Made by a program: the position numbers and the translations under genes. From an uncultured bacterium (GTDB lineage: Bacteria > Patescibacteria > JAEDAM01 > Absconditabacterales > Absconditicoccaceae): a stretch of 14,408 nucleotides of DNA. Below, piece after piece: positions 1 to 10,547 of this stretch (within the stretch, counting starts at the first letter, position 1; each line of letters opens with the position of its first letter). Below the pieces are notes generated by a model. That model was not told the DNA's origin and made no database searches. It worked only from the letters and a program-made list of their open reading frames with translations. The DNA is taken from contig CALFEN010000218.1 in the NCBI GenBank assembly GCA_937950065.1, positions 1 through 14,408 on the forward strand. The letters are read 5' to 3'.

Positions 1-1
1 A

Positions 2-3000
2 CAGTCCGCACAGATAGTTCTTGAAGATGTCACGACACACAATCTCAAAAATGTAGATATCACTTTACCCAAAAATAAAATAATTACCATTACTTGAGTT
101 TCAGGGTCTGGCAAGTCATCTCTTGCATTTGATACCATTTACAAAGAATGACAGTTTAGATATATAGAATCTTTGTCTAGTTATTTGAGACAATTTTTTA
201 ATCTGTGAGACAGACCTGATATAGAATACAGCTACGGACTTTCACCTGCTATTGCTATTGAGCAAAACAAAAGATGATGAAATATGAGAAGCACGGTTTG
301 AACTCTTACTGAAATAGATGATTATTTAAGGCTGCTTTTTGCCAAAGCTGGAGACCTTTTTTGTTACAAATGCGGTACACAAATCAAAACCAAAACTGTA
401 GACCAAATTGTTTCTGACATCAGGAACAAATTTGTATGAGAAAAAATATATCTTATACAGGAATTACAAGATATATTTGAAGAAAAAGATCTTGTAAAAT
501 TTGTCAGAAAAAATAGAAAAAGAGTGGAAACAGAAAATGGTTATGTAAGATATTTGATGATTTCACAAAAAAACAATGAGGCTGTAGAATACTTTTATCT
601 AGAAGAGCCAAATATTCCCAAAGATTTCTTCCCTATAAAACTTTATGGTATCTACGACCGTGTAACCATAGAAGATTCAAAGATAGACAGACTCAAGGAA
701 GATATTATCAAGATTTTGGCTGAATCAAAAAAATTCGGAGTTTATTCAGCGTTAGTAGACAAACCTATGGAAGTGCTGCGATATACTGACAAAAATTTTT
801 GTGCCAATTGTAATATTACTTACCCCGATTTTACTACACAATATTTTTCACCAAACAGACCTGAATGAGCCTGTGAAGAATGTCACGGTATATGAGAAAC
901 TTTGCAAGTGGATTTTGACAGGATCATAGAACCAGGCTCTACTTATCTCAAGGCTATACTGCCTTGGAGAGATTCTGCACTCGGTCAGTGAATACTGGAG
1001 AAACTCGCTCATAAATATAGTATGGATACCAAAACTATCTGGAATGATTTACCAAACCGGTTCCAGGACGTAGTGATAAATGGAGATAATGAACTTTACA
1101 GGATATGAATGTGAGGTAAATTTATGAGTATGTATTACAAATGAATAAAAGATATACTCACACAACAGTATCACAAATGAATATTGACTGTAGATTTCCA
1201 GTCAATGTTTGAACTAAAAGCCTGTGAAAGCTGCTGATGAGCTAAATTAAGAAAAGAAAGTTTAAACGTATTTTTAACTGTATGAAAACCTGAAAATCTA
1301 AAAGATAAGAAAATTTTAATCTTACATTGATTTGGCTCAAACCCTGAAAAAAATTTCTTTCCACGGATAAAGACTCGGCTTGAAAATTTATGAGCAAAAG
1401 TATTTATACCGCAGCTGCCAAACGCAGACAACCCAAAACTCACTGAAATACTGGAATTTTTGCAACAGTATGTAGACCAGCTTGATGAAAATAGTGTTAT
1501 AATATGACATAGTATGTGATGCTCTGTAGCTATGCATCTTTTGCAAAAATCAAAAATAAAAATAGAAAAATTATTGTTAGTAGCTCCGACTTTTCAGCTT
1601 AAACCGTCGTTTGAAGAACTGGAAAAAATGTGGAATATGGACGTCAAAGACTTACAAAAAATAATAGAGAAAAAATTTGATATCAAAAAAATCAACAAAA
1701 ACGTTAAAACTAAAATCTGTCTAATGTCTGAAAACGATCCATATATTGCATCTGAAAGCAAAGATTTTCTTGATAAAGAGCGAGATATTCAGATATTGCC
1801 AGATCAATGACACTTCCAGGAAAAAATAAATGACAATATATTGGATAAAATAGTAGAAAAAAATCTAGATGATATTAGAAGATACAATATTTTTGATTTG
1901 CAAAACAAACCTATTCAGGAACTAACAGACATTATATGATATTACAAAGCAAATTCTGATAAAGCAAAAGAACTTTTAAACAGGATTTTAACCCCATTAC
2001 TAGACAGAGCCTGACTTATCAGATGACTTGGACTTGGTTATCTTACTCTTTACAGACAGATAGACACTCTTTCTTGATGAGAAATACAGAGACTTAGACT
2101 CGCCAAACAATTATGAAACAGACTCACCTGAATTATTTATGTGCTTGATGAACCTACTATCTGACTGGATACAGGAGAGATACAAAATACTATAAAGGCT
2201 ATTAAATCACTCAAAGAAATGGGCAATACTATTATCGTGGTAGAGCACAATGATGAATTTATCAAAAACTCTGATTGGGTGGTGGAAGTATGACCAGGAG
2301 CTGGAGACTTTGGTGGTAAGATACTTTTTAACTGACCTTTTGATGAATTCTTGAAATCAAATACTCTGACATCTAAATATATGACAGGCAAGAAAAAAAT
2401 ACAAGTAAAATTTGATTATAAACCTAGCAACAAAATATTACAGATAAGAAAAGCTACCAAACACAATCTCAAAAATATTGATATAGATATCAAACTCGGA
2501 AGTTTTACTATTATTACTTGAGCATCTGGAGCAGGTAAAACTACTTTGATGTATCATATTTTATATAGATTTTTGGAAGAAAAAGAAAAATTTATACAAA
2601 GTTATATCAGACTTGGTCTTTTGAAAAAATGAATGTCATGGAGCGAGATAATTTCTGCACCTGTGATGAAAAAAGAAGAATATGAACATCTTGCCAACCT
2701 TGCTTTACAAGAGTTTTACAAAAATCTTGGTATAGACACCATCAAATGATACGAACATATTTCCAACGTAATCTATGTAGACCAGACAAGTATAGGCAAA
2801 ACACCTAGAAGCTGCCCAGCTACTTTTATTGGAGTTTTTGATGATATCAGGAAAATCTTTGCCTGAACTTCTGACGCCAGAATGATAGGTTTTGACAACT
2901 GACATTTTAGTTTTAACTCTGGTAAATGAGCATGCCCGGAATGTAACGGTTATGGCTATAAGAAAATAGAATTACAGTTTTTACCAGACACTTATGTACC

Positions 3001-3457
3001 TTGTGAACTATGTAGATGAAGCAGATACAAACCTGAAATTTTAAGTATAAAATGGCATGACAAAAACATCTCTCAACTTTTGGACATGTATGTAGAAGAG
3101 GCATTTGCTCTTTTTAAAGACATAACATTTATTAGTGATAAATTACAGCTTATGTGCGATATAGGTCTTGGATATCTCAAAATGGGTCAACCTGCACATA
3201 CATTGTCTGGCGGTGAATCACAAAGACTAAAACTTGTCAAGCATCTTCTCAAAAGCTATCGCTGACATAGTATATATTTCCTAGATGAACCTACAGTAGG
3301 TTTGCACCCTAGCGATATTGAGAAGCTTCTCAAAGTTTTGGGGAAATTCCTGGAAAATGGTGATACTATACTAATGATAGAGCACGACAAAAGTCTTCTA
3401 AAATTCGCTGATGAAGTTATCAGACTGGAAGACGGCAAAATAATGAAAGGGAAATAG
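2..3457 (+). CDS. uvrA: UvrA excinuclease ATPase with an internal serine-hydrolase domain (5' end just outside window)
   Basis: UvrA is the damage-recognition ATPase of nucleotide excision repair; it acts with UvrB in the cytoplasm. The visible part is 1151 residues with TGA read as Gly; only a few N-terminal residues seem missing, because THNLKNV lies near the start as in other UvrA proteins. Residues below are counted from base 2. Seen: Walker [10 protein letters not shown] (32-40), the LSPAIAIEQ and RSTVGTLTEI segments, zinc module 1 (Cys 267, 270, 291, 294), CESCGG (408-413), signature LSGGE (690-694) and Walker B LDEPTIGLD (Asp716). The second half has Walker [10 protein letters not shown] (840-848), the [11 protein letters not shown] motif, zinc module 2 (Cys 978, 981, 1001, 1004), LSGGESQRL (from 1068) and LDEPTVGLH (Asp1095). 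UvrA is usually about 940 residues; the excess is a hydrolase inserted at about 428-627. The C-terminal tail is short and lacks the usual LGPEGG and glycine-rich end. Identity is near certain; whether it still repairs DNA is inference. Confidence 0.96.
1283..1882 (+). other. Inserted RBBP9/YdeN-like alpha/beta serine hydrolase domain inside UvrA
   Basis: About 200 residues, in frame and uninterrupted, sit between [17 protein letters not shown] (UvrA) and [15 protein letters not shown] (UvrA again). The insert has the Ser_hydrolase (RBBP9/YdeN) pattern: a beta strand KKILILHG, then [18 protein letters not shown] and VFIPQLPN, the nucleophile elbow GHSMG with Ser504, strand KLLLVAP, NDPYIA with candidate acid Asp579, and DQGHF with His604. 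The complete triad suggests an active esterase-like enzyme; substrates of this family are mostly unknown. Several of its glycines, including those of HG, GHSMG and GHF, are TGA, so it is not a recent import from a standard-code genome. The neighbouring UvrA sequence resumes at the expected point before the LSGGE signature, which argues for a domain insertion and not a gene fusion at an end. Confidence 0.9.
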
Positions 3458-3480
3458 TATTTTATATTTTTCTAAAAATA

Positions 3481-3954
3481 ATGAAGCTTTATAGATTTAG
3501 TCCTATAAATAACGAAAAATCTTTATGGGAAGCTATAGATTATATTGCCAAAGAAAGTTTAAGATTAAGTAAAAAAATTATAAACATAACTTTTCCTATT
3601 TCTTATATTACTGTTTTTTCTCATTACGAGGAAGAATATTTAGGATTGTTAAAAATTTGAAATAATTTATGAATTTCATCAGAAACAAATAATTGAGTAA
3701 AAATTTCTTTATTTAAAGAGATTGATCTTTATAATTCTATAATAAAAAATATAAGAATAAGAAAGCCTGATCCTTATAGGACTCAAGTTTGATGCAATGA
3801 TTTCAAGATTGCAGATTATTATAATTTTAAAAATAACTATCTGGGCAATAAAAATTTGAGACTAATAATCAGGGATAATTATGAAATGATTGAATTTTTT
3901 CATCCGGATTTTGATGTATTGTCTTATGTAGTTAGTATTGATTTTTCTAAATAA
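3481..3954 (+). CDS. Conserved-looking hypothetical protein, 157 residues
   Basis: The protein starts MKLYRFSPINNEKSLWEAI and ends DFDVLSYVVSIDFSK. It has no signal peptide or membrane segment and looks globular and cytoplasmic. A central segment reads IRIRKPDPYRTQVG, followed by DFKIADYY. From memory, similar short proteins with an N-terminal YRFSPI and a KPDPYR segment occur in other Candidate Phyla Radiation genomes, but I know of no function. It follows uvrA by 23 bases on the same strand, so cotranscription is likely, and it is followed by a hairpin terminator. Four glycines are written TGA, so a standard-code caller would miss it. The ATG follows an A-rich leader with no Shine-Dalgarno sequence. 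Confidence 0.8.
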
Positions 3955-4065
3955 AATTTACTATTAACCCAATAAATTAAAAATATCTTTTCTCTCGTTG
4001 TATTTCACTATATTAATTCCAAATTTATTTTAAAAGATTTTTTCATCAATTAATATTTCTTATAA

Positions 4066-4095
4066 CAAAAAAACAGGCTGTTGCCTGTTTTAATT
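4066..4095. terminator. Bidirectional hairpin terminator between convergent genes
   Basis: A perfect 8-bp stem, aaacaggc (4071-4078) and gcctgttt (4083-4090), encloses a 4-base loop. An A-run on its left gives a U-tract for minus-strand transcripts, and ttttaattt on its right serves plus-strand transcripts. It can end both the uvrA-hypothetical unit and the GT-C-like gene. The minus-strand stop codon (4090-4092) overlaps the edge of the stem. The stretch 3955-4065 before it holds no gene that I can see. Confidence 0.85.
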
Positions 4096-7000
4096 TACTC
4101 ATAATGTAATTATCTGACTTCCACTACTTATAGTTTGATCCAACAATTGAGCAAGGTATGTTTTAAATTTTTCTTTATCAGATTGTAACAATTGATAGTA
4201 AGATGTATAATTGGATAAGACTATTCTTTCATCTTCTGTCAGAGTATCAAATTGTTTTTGAAATTCTGTCATTCTATTGTCAGAGGCAGAACTACTAGTT
4301 GAAAAAATAATTTTTGCTGCGTCTTTTATCTTATTTTCATCTACTTGTTTTCATAAAATATCAGCGATGTCAGATATAAAATCCATACTCAAAACTCTTT
4401 CAGCAGCAACAGTTGTTACAAAATTACTATATAAACTCTGATCCTGCCAATATCTCATCAACGCAAGTCTTGCTCTAAATAAAGGAATCTGTTCTTTTGT
4501 CATCTCTCATATGCTCTGTAAAAGTTCATTATCACTCAATATAAAAGCATATTTAGCAGCCAAATTATTTGAATAAACATAATTTATATATCATCTAGAG
4601 TTCATATCAGCTAGCATAAGCAAAGCTCCATAATCCTCTACCTTACCAGTCACACTATTTAATTTTGCAAAAAATCTATCAAATAAAGACATATTTCCTC
4701 ATCACATTACTACAGTTCAAATATTAGGATCTATAGTAATATATTTTATTCCTTTATCTTTGAGCCTAAGATAGCTTGCACAAGGATCGTTGTCCGAAAA
4801 GTTTTCTACAAGCCATGTAAGGAACTGATCATATCTTATATTAGTCTGATCTTTTATAAAATATGTAATATATGTTCAAGCTATAAACATTCATTCTCAA
4901 TGTTTCCTAGCATTAGCAACCTCAAGTGTCTTTCTGTAATGACCAAACTGTAGATTGAATACATCTTGATAAGAATATCAATATTTATCCACATAATCAG
5001 TAGTAAACCCTCCATTTGAAACAGTAGTACTTCCGGATTTCCCATTACCTTCTCTGTAATAAGTAAAAGCACCTCATGATCATTGAGAAGTAATTCTCAA
5101 GAAATTAAGTCCTATCTGATAAAAGCATGTCCCAAGAAACAATACTATAAAACTATAAAAAAGTACTTTATCAATATCAATGTCTTCTATATTATTTTGT
5201 TTCAAATTCTTTGATTTTCTAGAATCGTCGTATTCCTGTCTTTTTTCCTTGTCCAACAATATGTCTTTAGCTTCATTTATGTCTTTCAGCATATTTTTTT
5301 CTGACAATGTATCTCCATTGTATTTTATAGAGAGCCTAGAAATAGCCTTTTTAATTTCTACATCAGTGGCTTTTTCGTTCAGTCAAAGTATTGCATAATA
5401 ATTCTTTTTGAATTTAGAATTATTACCCAAGTTTGTATTTGTATAAAGATAATATAAGAATACAACTAATGATATAATATTCCATATCACAAGACCCATA
5501 CCATACCAAAGTATTCATCATCATATATAAAACCATACTATCCATGCAAACATAGTAAGCCCTGAAAACGCCATCAAAATTTTGTTTAATCTACAGAAGG
5601 AGTACAATAAACCAAATACATTTAGTATAAATACTATAAGCCATATAAACCCGATATCTGTATAATAACTACTACTATTTTGCAATGACCAGTTAAAAGT
5701 TATGTTAAATATAGTAAGATATTTATAAGGGATATTAATCAATTTTCATACTATAACTTTTCACTGTGGCAGTGTATCATCTGTAATGGTCTTACAATCA
5801 CTGTCATAACCTGTAGTTCAGGAACCTATAGTACAAAGCTTATGAACAGAAATACTGTTATCCTCCATATAACTATTTAAACTATCCATATCTTCTCATA
5901 CTATAGATTTCACATTTTCATCTACTTTGGTATCTACATTATTATTTATACCGGAGAGAATATTACTTATGAGTTGATATGGTTGTCAATCTTTTTTAAG
6001 CTGTGGCTGTATATTTTTTAAAGTCTTGAAATCATAATTTATAATAGCAGCCATATTTTTGCAAAGTATCAAGCCATCTTTATCCAGACCAAAACACTTG
6101 TTATACCCAGGGAAAAACATAGACCACCAAGGATTATCAAAATTTCTCTGCCCAAATCAAATATATCTACCAACATCTTCTGAATAACTTGTATCTTCCA
6201 TTTTTTTGAGTGAAGTGTAGAGTTGTGTACTATCACTCAACCCTAGAGAAGACAAACTACAAACAGAGTTTGTCGATGCAACTTGCTGCAATCAGGTAGT
6301 AACTGTCTGGACTCATGTTGTAGCCGCTGGAATTGTAGAAGATTGATTTTCTCAAGTAGAAGATAAAGCTCCAGTAGCTTCATCAGCGTAAACTTTGGAA
6401 TTAAGGAGTTTAGCTTTATCCTGATTATCTTTGAGTTGTGTATTTGAATTTTGTGATAATATCAATGATTTTACAAAATTTGCAGGAGAAAAATCTTTTG
6501 ATATTTTCATTTGATAAACAAAAGTATAAGGTCATTTGAATATAAGAAGAGTCACAAAAATACTAACTCACCATATCAAAATATATTTAACATATTCTAT
6601 TTTTTTCTTCAAAAAAGATCTAACTGAATCCAACCCAAAACACAATGCTCAAAACACAAATGCAACAAAACCGTCGTTTGGAGCTACGTAATCTGATATT
6701 CATCTAAACTTGATAGCAGCAAGTCATCAGACTACCAATAAAAATATCCCAAGTGCACCTATTCATCATATCCATATCCAAAACAAAAATATTCAAAAAT
6801 TAAGTGCATCTATAAAACCTGTGGACTTTGACATTATAGCAATAGCAAACAAAAATCCTGAAAGAATAATGTAATATATATATTCCTTTGAAACAGAATT
6901 TTCTTTTTTTATTTGTTCATCATCTGAATATATTTTTTTGAGAAAAACAAATCATGAATATATAGCAAGTATCACCAATGAAAGTACTCAAAGATCAGTT

Positions 7001-8160
7001 TTGTTATCTACAAAAACAAGGAAAGCACCCATTCAGCTTGTAAGCCATAATAGTAGTAAAAATCGCCCTATATAATAAAAAACATTTTTTACATTTTCAT
7101 CATCAGTATAGTTTTCAGTACTTCTATTTATCTTCTTTGATAAAACAGAAAGCAAATCAACTACCTCTCTAAAAAGTGCTAACCCAAACAAAAGTACAAA
7201 TATTCAACTCAAGAAATTCAATTCTATAGCAATATTATCCGGAGACATTCCAAGGAAATTATTAAATGGAGAAAATAAACTAAACCAGTAAGATATATAA
7301 GAATACCAAAGACCAAGTCAAGCATTTACAGAAGTTCCTGACCGATCAAACCCATGTGCATATGCCCAAACTTTTGGATAATACATATAAGCATGATTTG
7401 CGTCCCATGCTGTAGGATAAGGGATAAACGATAGGTTAAATCCATAAAAGAAATACATCATACTAAATACCAAAAGTATTATACCAATATATTTTACCCA
7501 ATTTTTTGCATCATATGATAACGAAAAGCTATCAAAAGAAGAACAGATTATTTGAGAAAAATCCTTTAATTTCTTTCTTTCAAGATATATAAAATATCAA
7601 AATCAAGCAAAAATAAACCAAGATAAAATAGGATAAAATATAGAACACGCTATCAATATATATGTTAAAAGCAAAAACACACTTATTCATATCCCAAAGT
7701 TCATAAATATATCAAATATAGTATTATCTTTAGCATTATTCCATATTCTTTGTTTTACAAAAGAACCTACTGACAAAAGTCCTGCCATAAAAAAAGTCAT
7801 CATAGCAAAAATAAATGTAGTATTTATAATGGTTGTTATAAACCCGGCTCCAACTATGGATTCTTTTACTCATATATATGTCAATGAATAAAGCACCAAT
7901 CAAACAAGTATATTTAATAATAAAATAAAAATCTTTTTTGTTTTGGCAAATATCATATATAATACAGGGATCAAAGAAAAGATAAGTGCAGCAAAAATAA
8001 GTTTTCGATTATCTCGATTCTTTGCAAATTCTGTATAGTAAGATATTGCATCTGAAGACCCATTTGTATGATGATTTACCAGATAACTAGGTATAATCTC
8101 TGCCAATCCAAATATACAGAGAAAAACTATCACGATTATCAAAAATATTCTTTTTGTCAT
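4090..8160 (-). CDS. Large polytopic membrane protein, GT-C glycosyltransferase-like, with internal degenerate J-domain
   Basis: This 1356-residue protein is uninterrupted with TGA as Gly. It begins MTKRIFLIIVIVFLCIFGL, a signal-anchor-like helix, and the first 530 residues hold roughly a dozen hydrophobic segments. The loop PYPTAWDANHAYMYYPKVWA (about 248-267, Asp253) and the downstream VDNKTDLGVL and AIMSKSTGF segments resemble GT-C enzymes of the PMT/ArnT type, which use lipid-linked sugars and have an acidic residue in the first outer loop. A large outer region (about 545-800) contains a Ser/Thr/Gly-rich stretch near 595-630 and several Cys. Three further TM helices follow, then a J-domain-like cytoplasmic segment (about 918-985), one more TM helix, and a C-terminal outer domain of about 340 residues including DKGIKYITIDPNIGTV, also typical of GT-C proteins. 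Sugar donor and acceptor are unknown. The gene lies downstream of secD but behind a terminator, so it probably has its own promoter. The membrane protein call is firm; the GT-C assignment is moderate. Confidence 0.8.
5206..5409 (-). other. Degenerate J-domain (NGD instead of HPD) within the membrane protein
   Basis: Residues about 918-985 read like a DnaJ J-domain: NYYAILGLNEKATDVEIKKA for helices I-II, then LSIKYNGD, then INEAKDILLDKEKRQEYDD for helices III-IV. The HPD tripeptide that stimulates DnaK is replaced by NGD (948-950), keeping only the Asp. The segment is flanked by TM helices and by Lys-rich sequence, placing it on the cytoplasmic side. By analogy with other HPD-less J-like domains it may be a binding or docking module and not an Hsp70 activator; that is inference. 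Confidence 0.8.
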
Positions 8161-8204
8161 TTTTTATAATTACTTATTTAAAGATGGAGATTATCCATTT
8201 ATAT

Positions 8205-8210
8205 ATTATA
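8205..8210 (-). promoter_or_regulatory. Possible -10 box for the GT-C-like gene
   Basis: The minus strand reads TATAAT about 45 bases before the ATG at 8160. A -35 element at the right distance is poor (AAAGTT). Between this box and the start is a small inverted repeat, atgga/tccat (8184-8188 and 8194-8198), which could be a 5' UTR hairpin or operator half-sites. In a sequence this AT-rich the box could be chance. The gap 8161-8301 shows no gene. Confidence 0.35.
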
Positions 8211-8301
8211 TATTTCAAATCAGATATAACTTTTTTTAAACAAAAAACTTACAAAAAAATTTTAACTTATCTTTTCTTACTTTGCAGCACGCTCATCATA
8301 G

Positions 8302-8324
8302 AAAAAACACGCTGTTTGCGTGTT
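8302..8324 (-). terminator. Rho-independent terminator of secD
   Basis: Stem aacacgc (8306-8312) pairs with gcgtgtt (8318-8324) around a 5-base loop. On the minus strand the hairpin is followed by a run of T from 8305 down to 8302. The secD stop codon (8323-8325) lies inside the first stem arm, so termination follows immediately after translation ends. Confidence 0.85.
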
Positions 8325-10524
8325 ATTTTTTTGCAGTGTCTTTATTTTCATAAAAGTATAATAATAAATCCCTATTTAAAGGCACGATAACAAAGAAGGT
8401 CAAAGCTATATTTATCAGCATCATAGTACCAAAACCTTTAAACATATTTGTTCCTATAAGTACCAACAACAATCATATAAAAGCAATAGTCAAGTTTCAG
8501 TCTCTAATAGCCAATCGTGATCTGTCTACTCATTCTGTTATAGATGTTCTAAGATTTTTTCATTCTTTCAATTCTTCTCTCATCCTTTCAAAAATCAGCA
8601 CATTAGCATCTACTCACATTCATATATTCAGCAATATTGCAGCCAAACCACTAAGCGATAATGAATATCCTATAAGCTTAACTATAGCAAATAATATAGT
8701 CAAAAATATTGTAAGAGAAAATATTGCTATAAATCACTTTTTAGGTCAATACATGATAGCCATCATAGCAAAGATCAAGACAAATCATATCAAACCTGCC
8801 CACATAGCTCATCTAAGAGCATATTCTCACAAAGTTGCAGAAACTTTATCTTCATGTGCAAGTATTAATTTAGCAGGCAATGCTCATTCATTAAGATCAT
8901 CAGCAAGTTTTTTTGCTTCATCCGATTTAAAATTTCAGCTTATTTGAGCTGATCATCCACAAATTTTTTCATCTATTCTTGGAGCTGTTTTCAATTCTCA
9001 CCCTACAAAAATTGCCATTTGTTTTCATACATAGGCTTCTGTAAGATCACAGAATATCTGTTTTCAGTTATCGTCAAATGTTATACTAACAACTATATTA
9101 GCAGCTTTTCATTGATCCACATTTGCATATCTAAAATATTCTCCGTTTAATATAGCTCAAGTTTTTGGATCTCTTGCTGTCACCCAAGTTGGAGTATCTT
9201 TTATAAAAATATTTTCTATATCGTAAAGTATGTCTGTTTTTAATTCCTTTTCCAGTGATGCAAAATCATCTTTTGTAGCAATATTACTTACTACTACAGT
9301 TTTGTCTAGTACATCTGAAGCAGATTTAGAATCCCTTATTTTTACTATATAATACGCATTTGTCTCTTCAAAAGATTTTACAACTTCTCCACTTGCTATA
9401 TCAAATCAAGTAATTTGTGAAGTTAATGTACTCTTTGATGTCCAACCGCTATACTCTTGAGTAGCACCGGATATATCTACTGCAGTATTATTTTGAAGTG
9501 CAGTTTTTATTTTCTCAACATCTGCTTGTGCTCCAGAATTCAAAGCTGTAATCTCTTCAGGTTTTTTACCAAGGACATCAGGTTTTACATAAGAATAAAT
9601 TAATATATCATAAGCTTCCTCTCATGTAAACAATTCTCCGTAATTATAAATCATCTGTTTGTTTGCTTCATCGTATACTACCTGTTGAGGTTTAATCTGA
9701 ACCTGCTTTTTTTCATATACATCTTTATAGTCTATTTTTTTATCTCTCAAAGTGCTATATATTTTAGCTGATGGAATTTCTTCCAAAGTTTTTATTGTTT
9801 TACCATTGTATTTTACAATAGTCCATCATTTTAAAGTCTGTTGTTTTAGATTATTACCGTCCTGCACAAGTTGACTCATATATTCTCATTCCAATACTCA
9901 TGAATACACAGATCAAGTTGCTGTTTTTTCTATTTCTGCGATATTACTGGCATAAATAGCAGGCAAATCAGAAACTGCATTTCAAGTAAAATGAGTGTAA
10001 TATATATCATCAGAAGTTTTTCAAGTTCCTATCTCTGCAAAAAGATTTGGCGTAGTCAAAACTTCTTTAAGTAAAAGTTCTGCTTTTTCTTTTCTCTGTG
10101 CAAGAAGCTGTGTATCTTCTCATGTAATTTCAGCAGGGACTTTGAATTCTAGCTCTACTGTTTTTCATATAACTTGTTTTGCTTGCTCTATATCACTCAA
10201 GCCTCCGATTTCTATTACCAAATAATCTTCGTCGTTTAGAGTTTCTACACGGGCGGTGTAATCACTCACACCAAGTTTAGAGATTCTGCCGTCTATATTT
10301 TTACTGATAATGTCCTCTACTCTATTTCTTACTTTTATAAATTCTGAGTTATTTCCCGAATAAAGTTGTTTGTATTTTGATAGATCTATCTTGTAAGTAA
10401 GTCTAACACCACCTGCTATATCAAGTCATTTTTTAAATCCGTTTAATCATTTGTAAAAAAATATTACAAATAGTGATAACAAAAAAAGTATCAAATAGAT
10501 TACCAATCTTTTATGTGCTTTCAT
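8323..10524 (-). CDS. secD: Protein translocase subunit SecD
   Basis: SecD is the membrane component that uses the proton gradient to pull exported proteins across after SecYEG/SecA. The product is 733 residues with TGA as Gly. Seen: TM1 (about 7-22), the conserved GLDIAGGVRL just after it (33-42), a long extracytoplasmic region (about 43-560), and the five-helix C-terminal block beginning near SATLGEYALRGAMWAG. Within it are SGLAAILLNIGMGVDANVLI and FERMREEL, with the conserved Asp639 of the DAN motif, plus RLAIRDGNLTIAF. This matches the SecD half of SecDF; the protein ends after TM6 and no SecF follows. It is longer than typical SecD (about 600) because of an enlarged outer region. The start ATG follows TTAAAAAAATG, with no Shine-Dalgarno. 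It lies 23 bases after the cyclic-nucleotide-binding-like gene and is probably cotranscribed with it. Confidence 0.95.
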
Positions 10525-10547
10525 TTTTTTAAGTTTTTATTATTAAT

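Noticed and set aside
1532..1810. A separate small hydrolase gene beginning at an internal ATG
   Set aside because: It is only the stretch between two TGA codons under the standard code; it would lack the GHSMG elbow and the GHF histidine, and the frame is continuous with UvrA on both sides.
2..3457. uvrA as a broken pseudogene with many premature TGA stops
   Set aside because: Every TGA sits where Gly is expected or tolerated, there are no in-frame TAA or TAG codons before 3455, and all other genes here show the same pattern. Code 25 explains it.
4881..5072. Minus-strand open frame inside the GT-C-like gene
   Set aside because: It is in a different frame from the long gene, which carries the recognisable J-domain and TM pattern throughout.
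8154..8390. Plus-strand open frame between secD and the GT-C-like gene
   Set aside because: It runs through the secD terminator hairpin and the end of secD, and its protein is low-complexity Ile/Lys/Phe typical of random AT-rich sequence.
8323..10524. SecDF fusion
   Set aside because: The length (733) is near that of fused SecDF, but only one six-helix set and one SecD motif set are present; the extra length lies in the outer region between TM1 and TM2.
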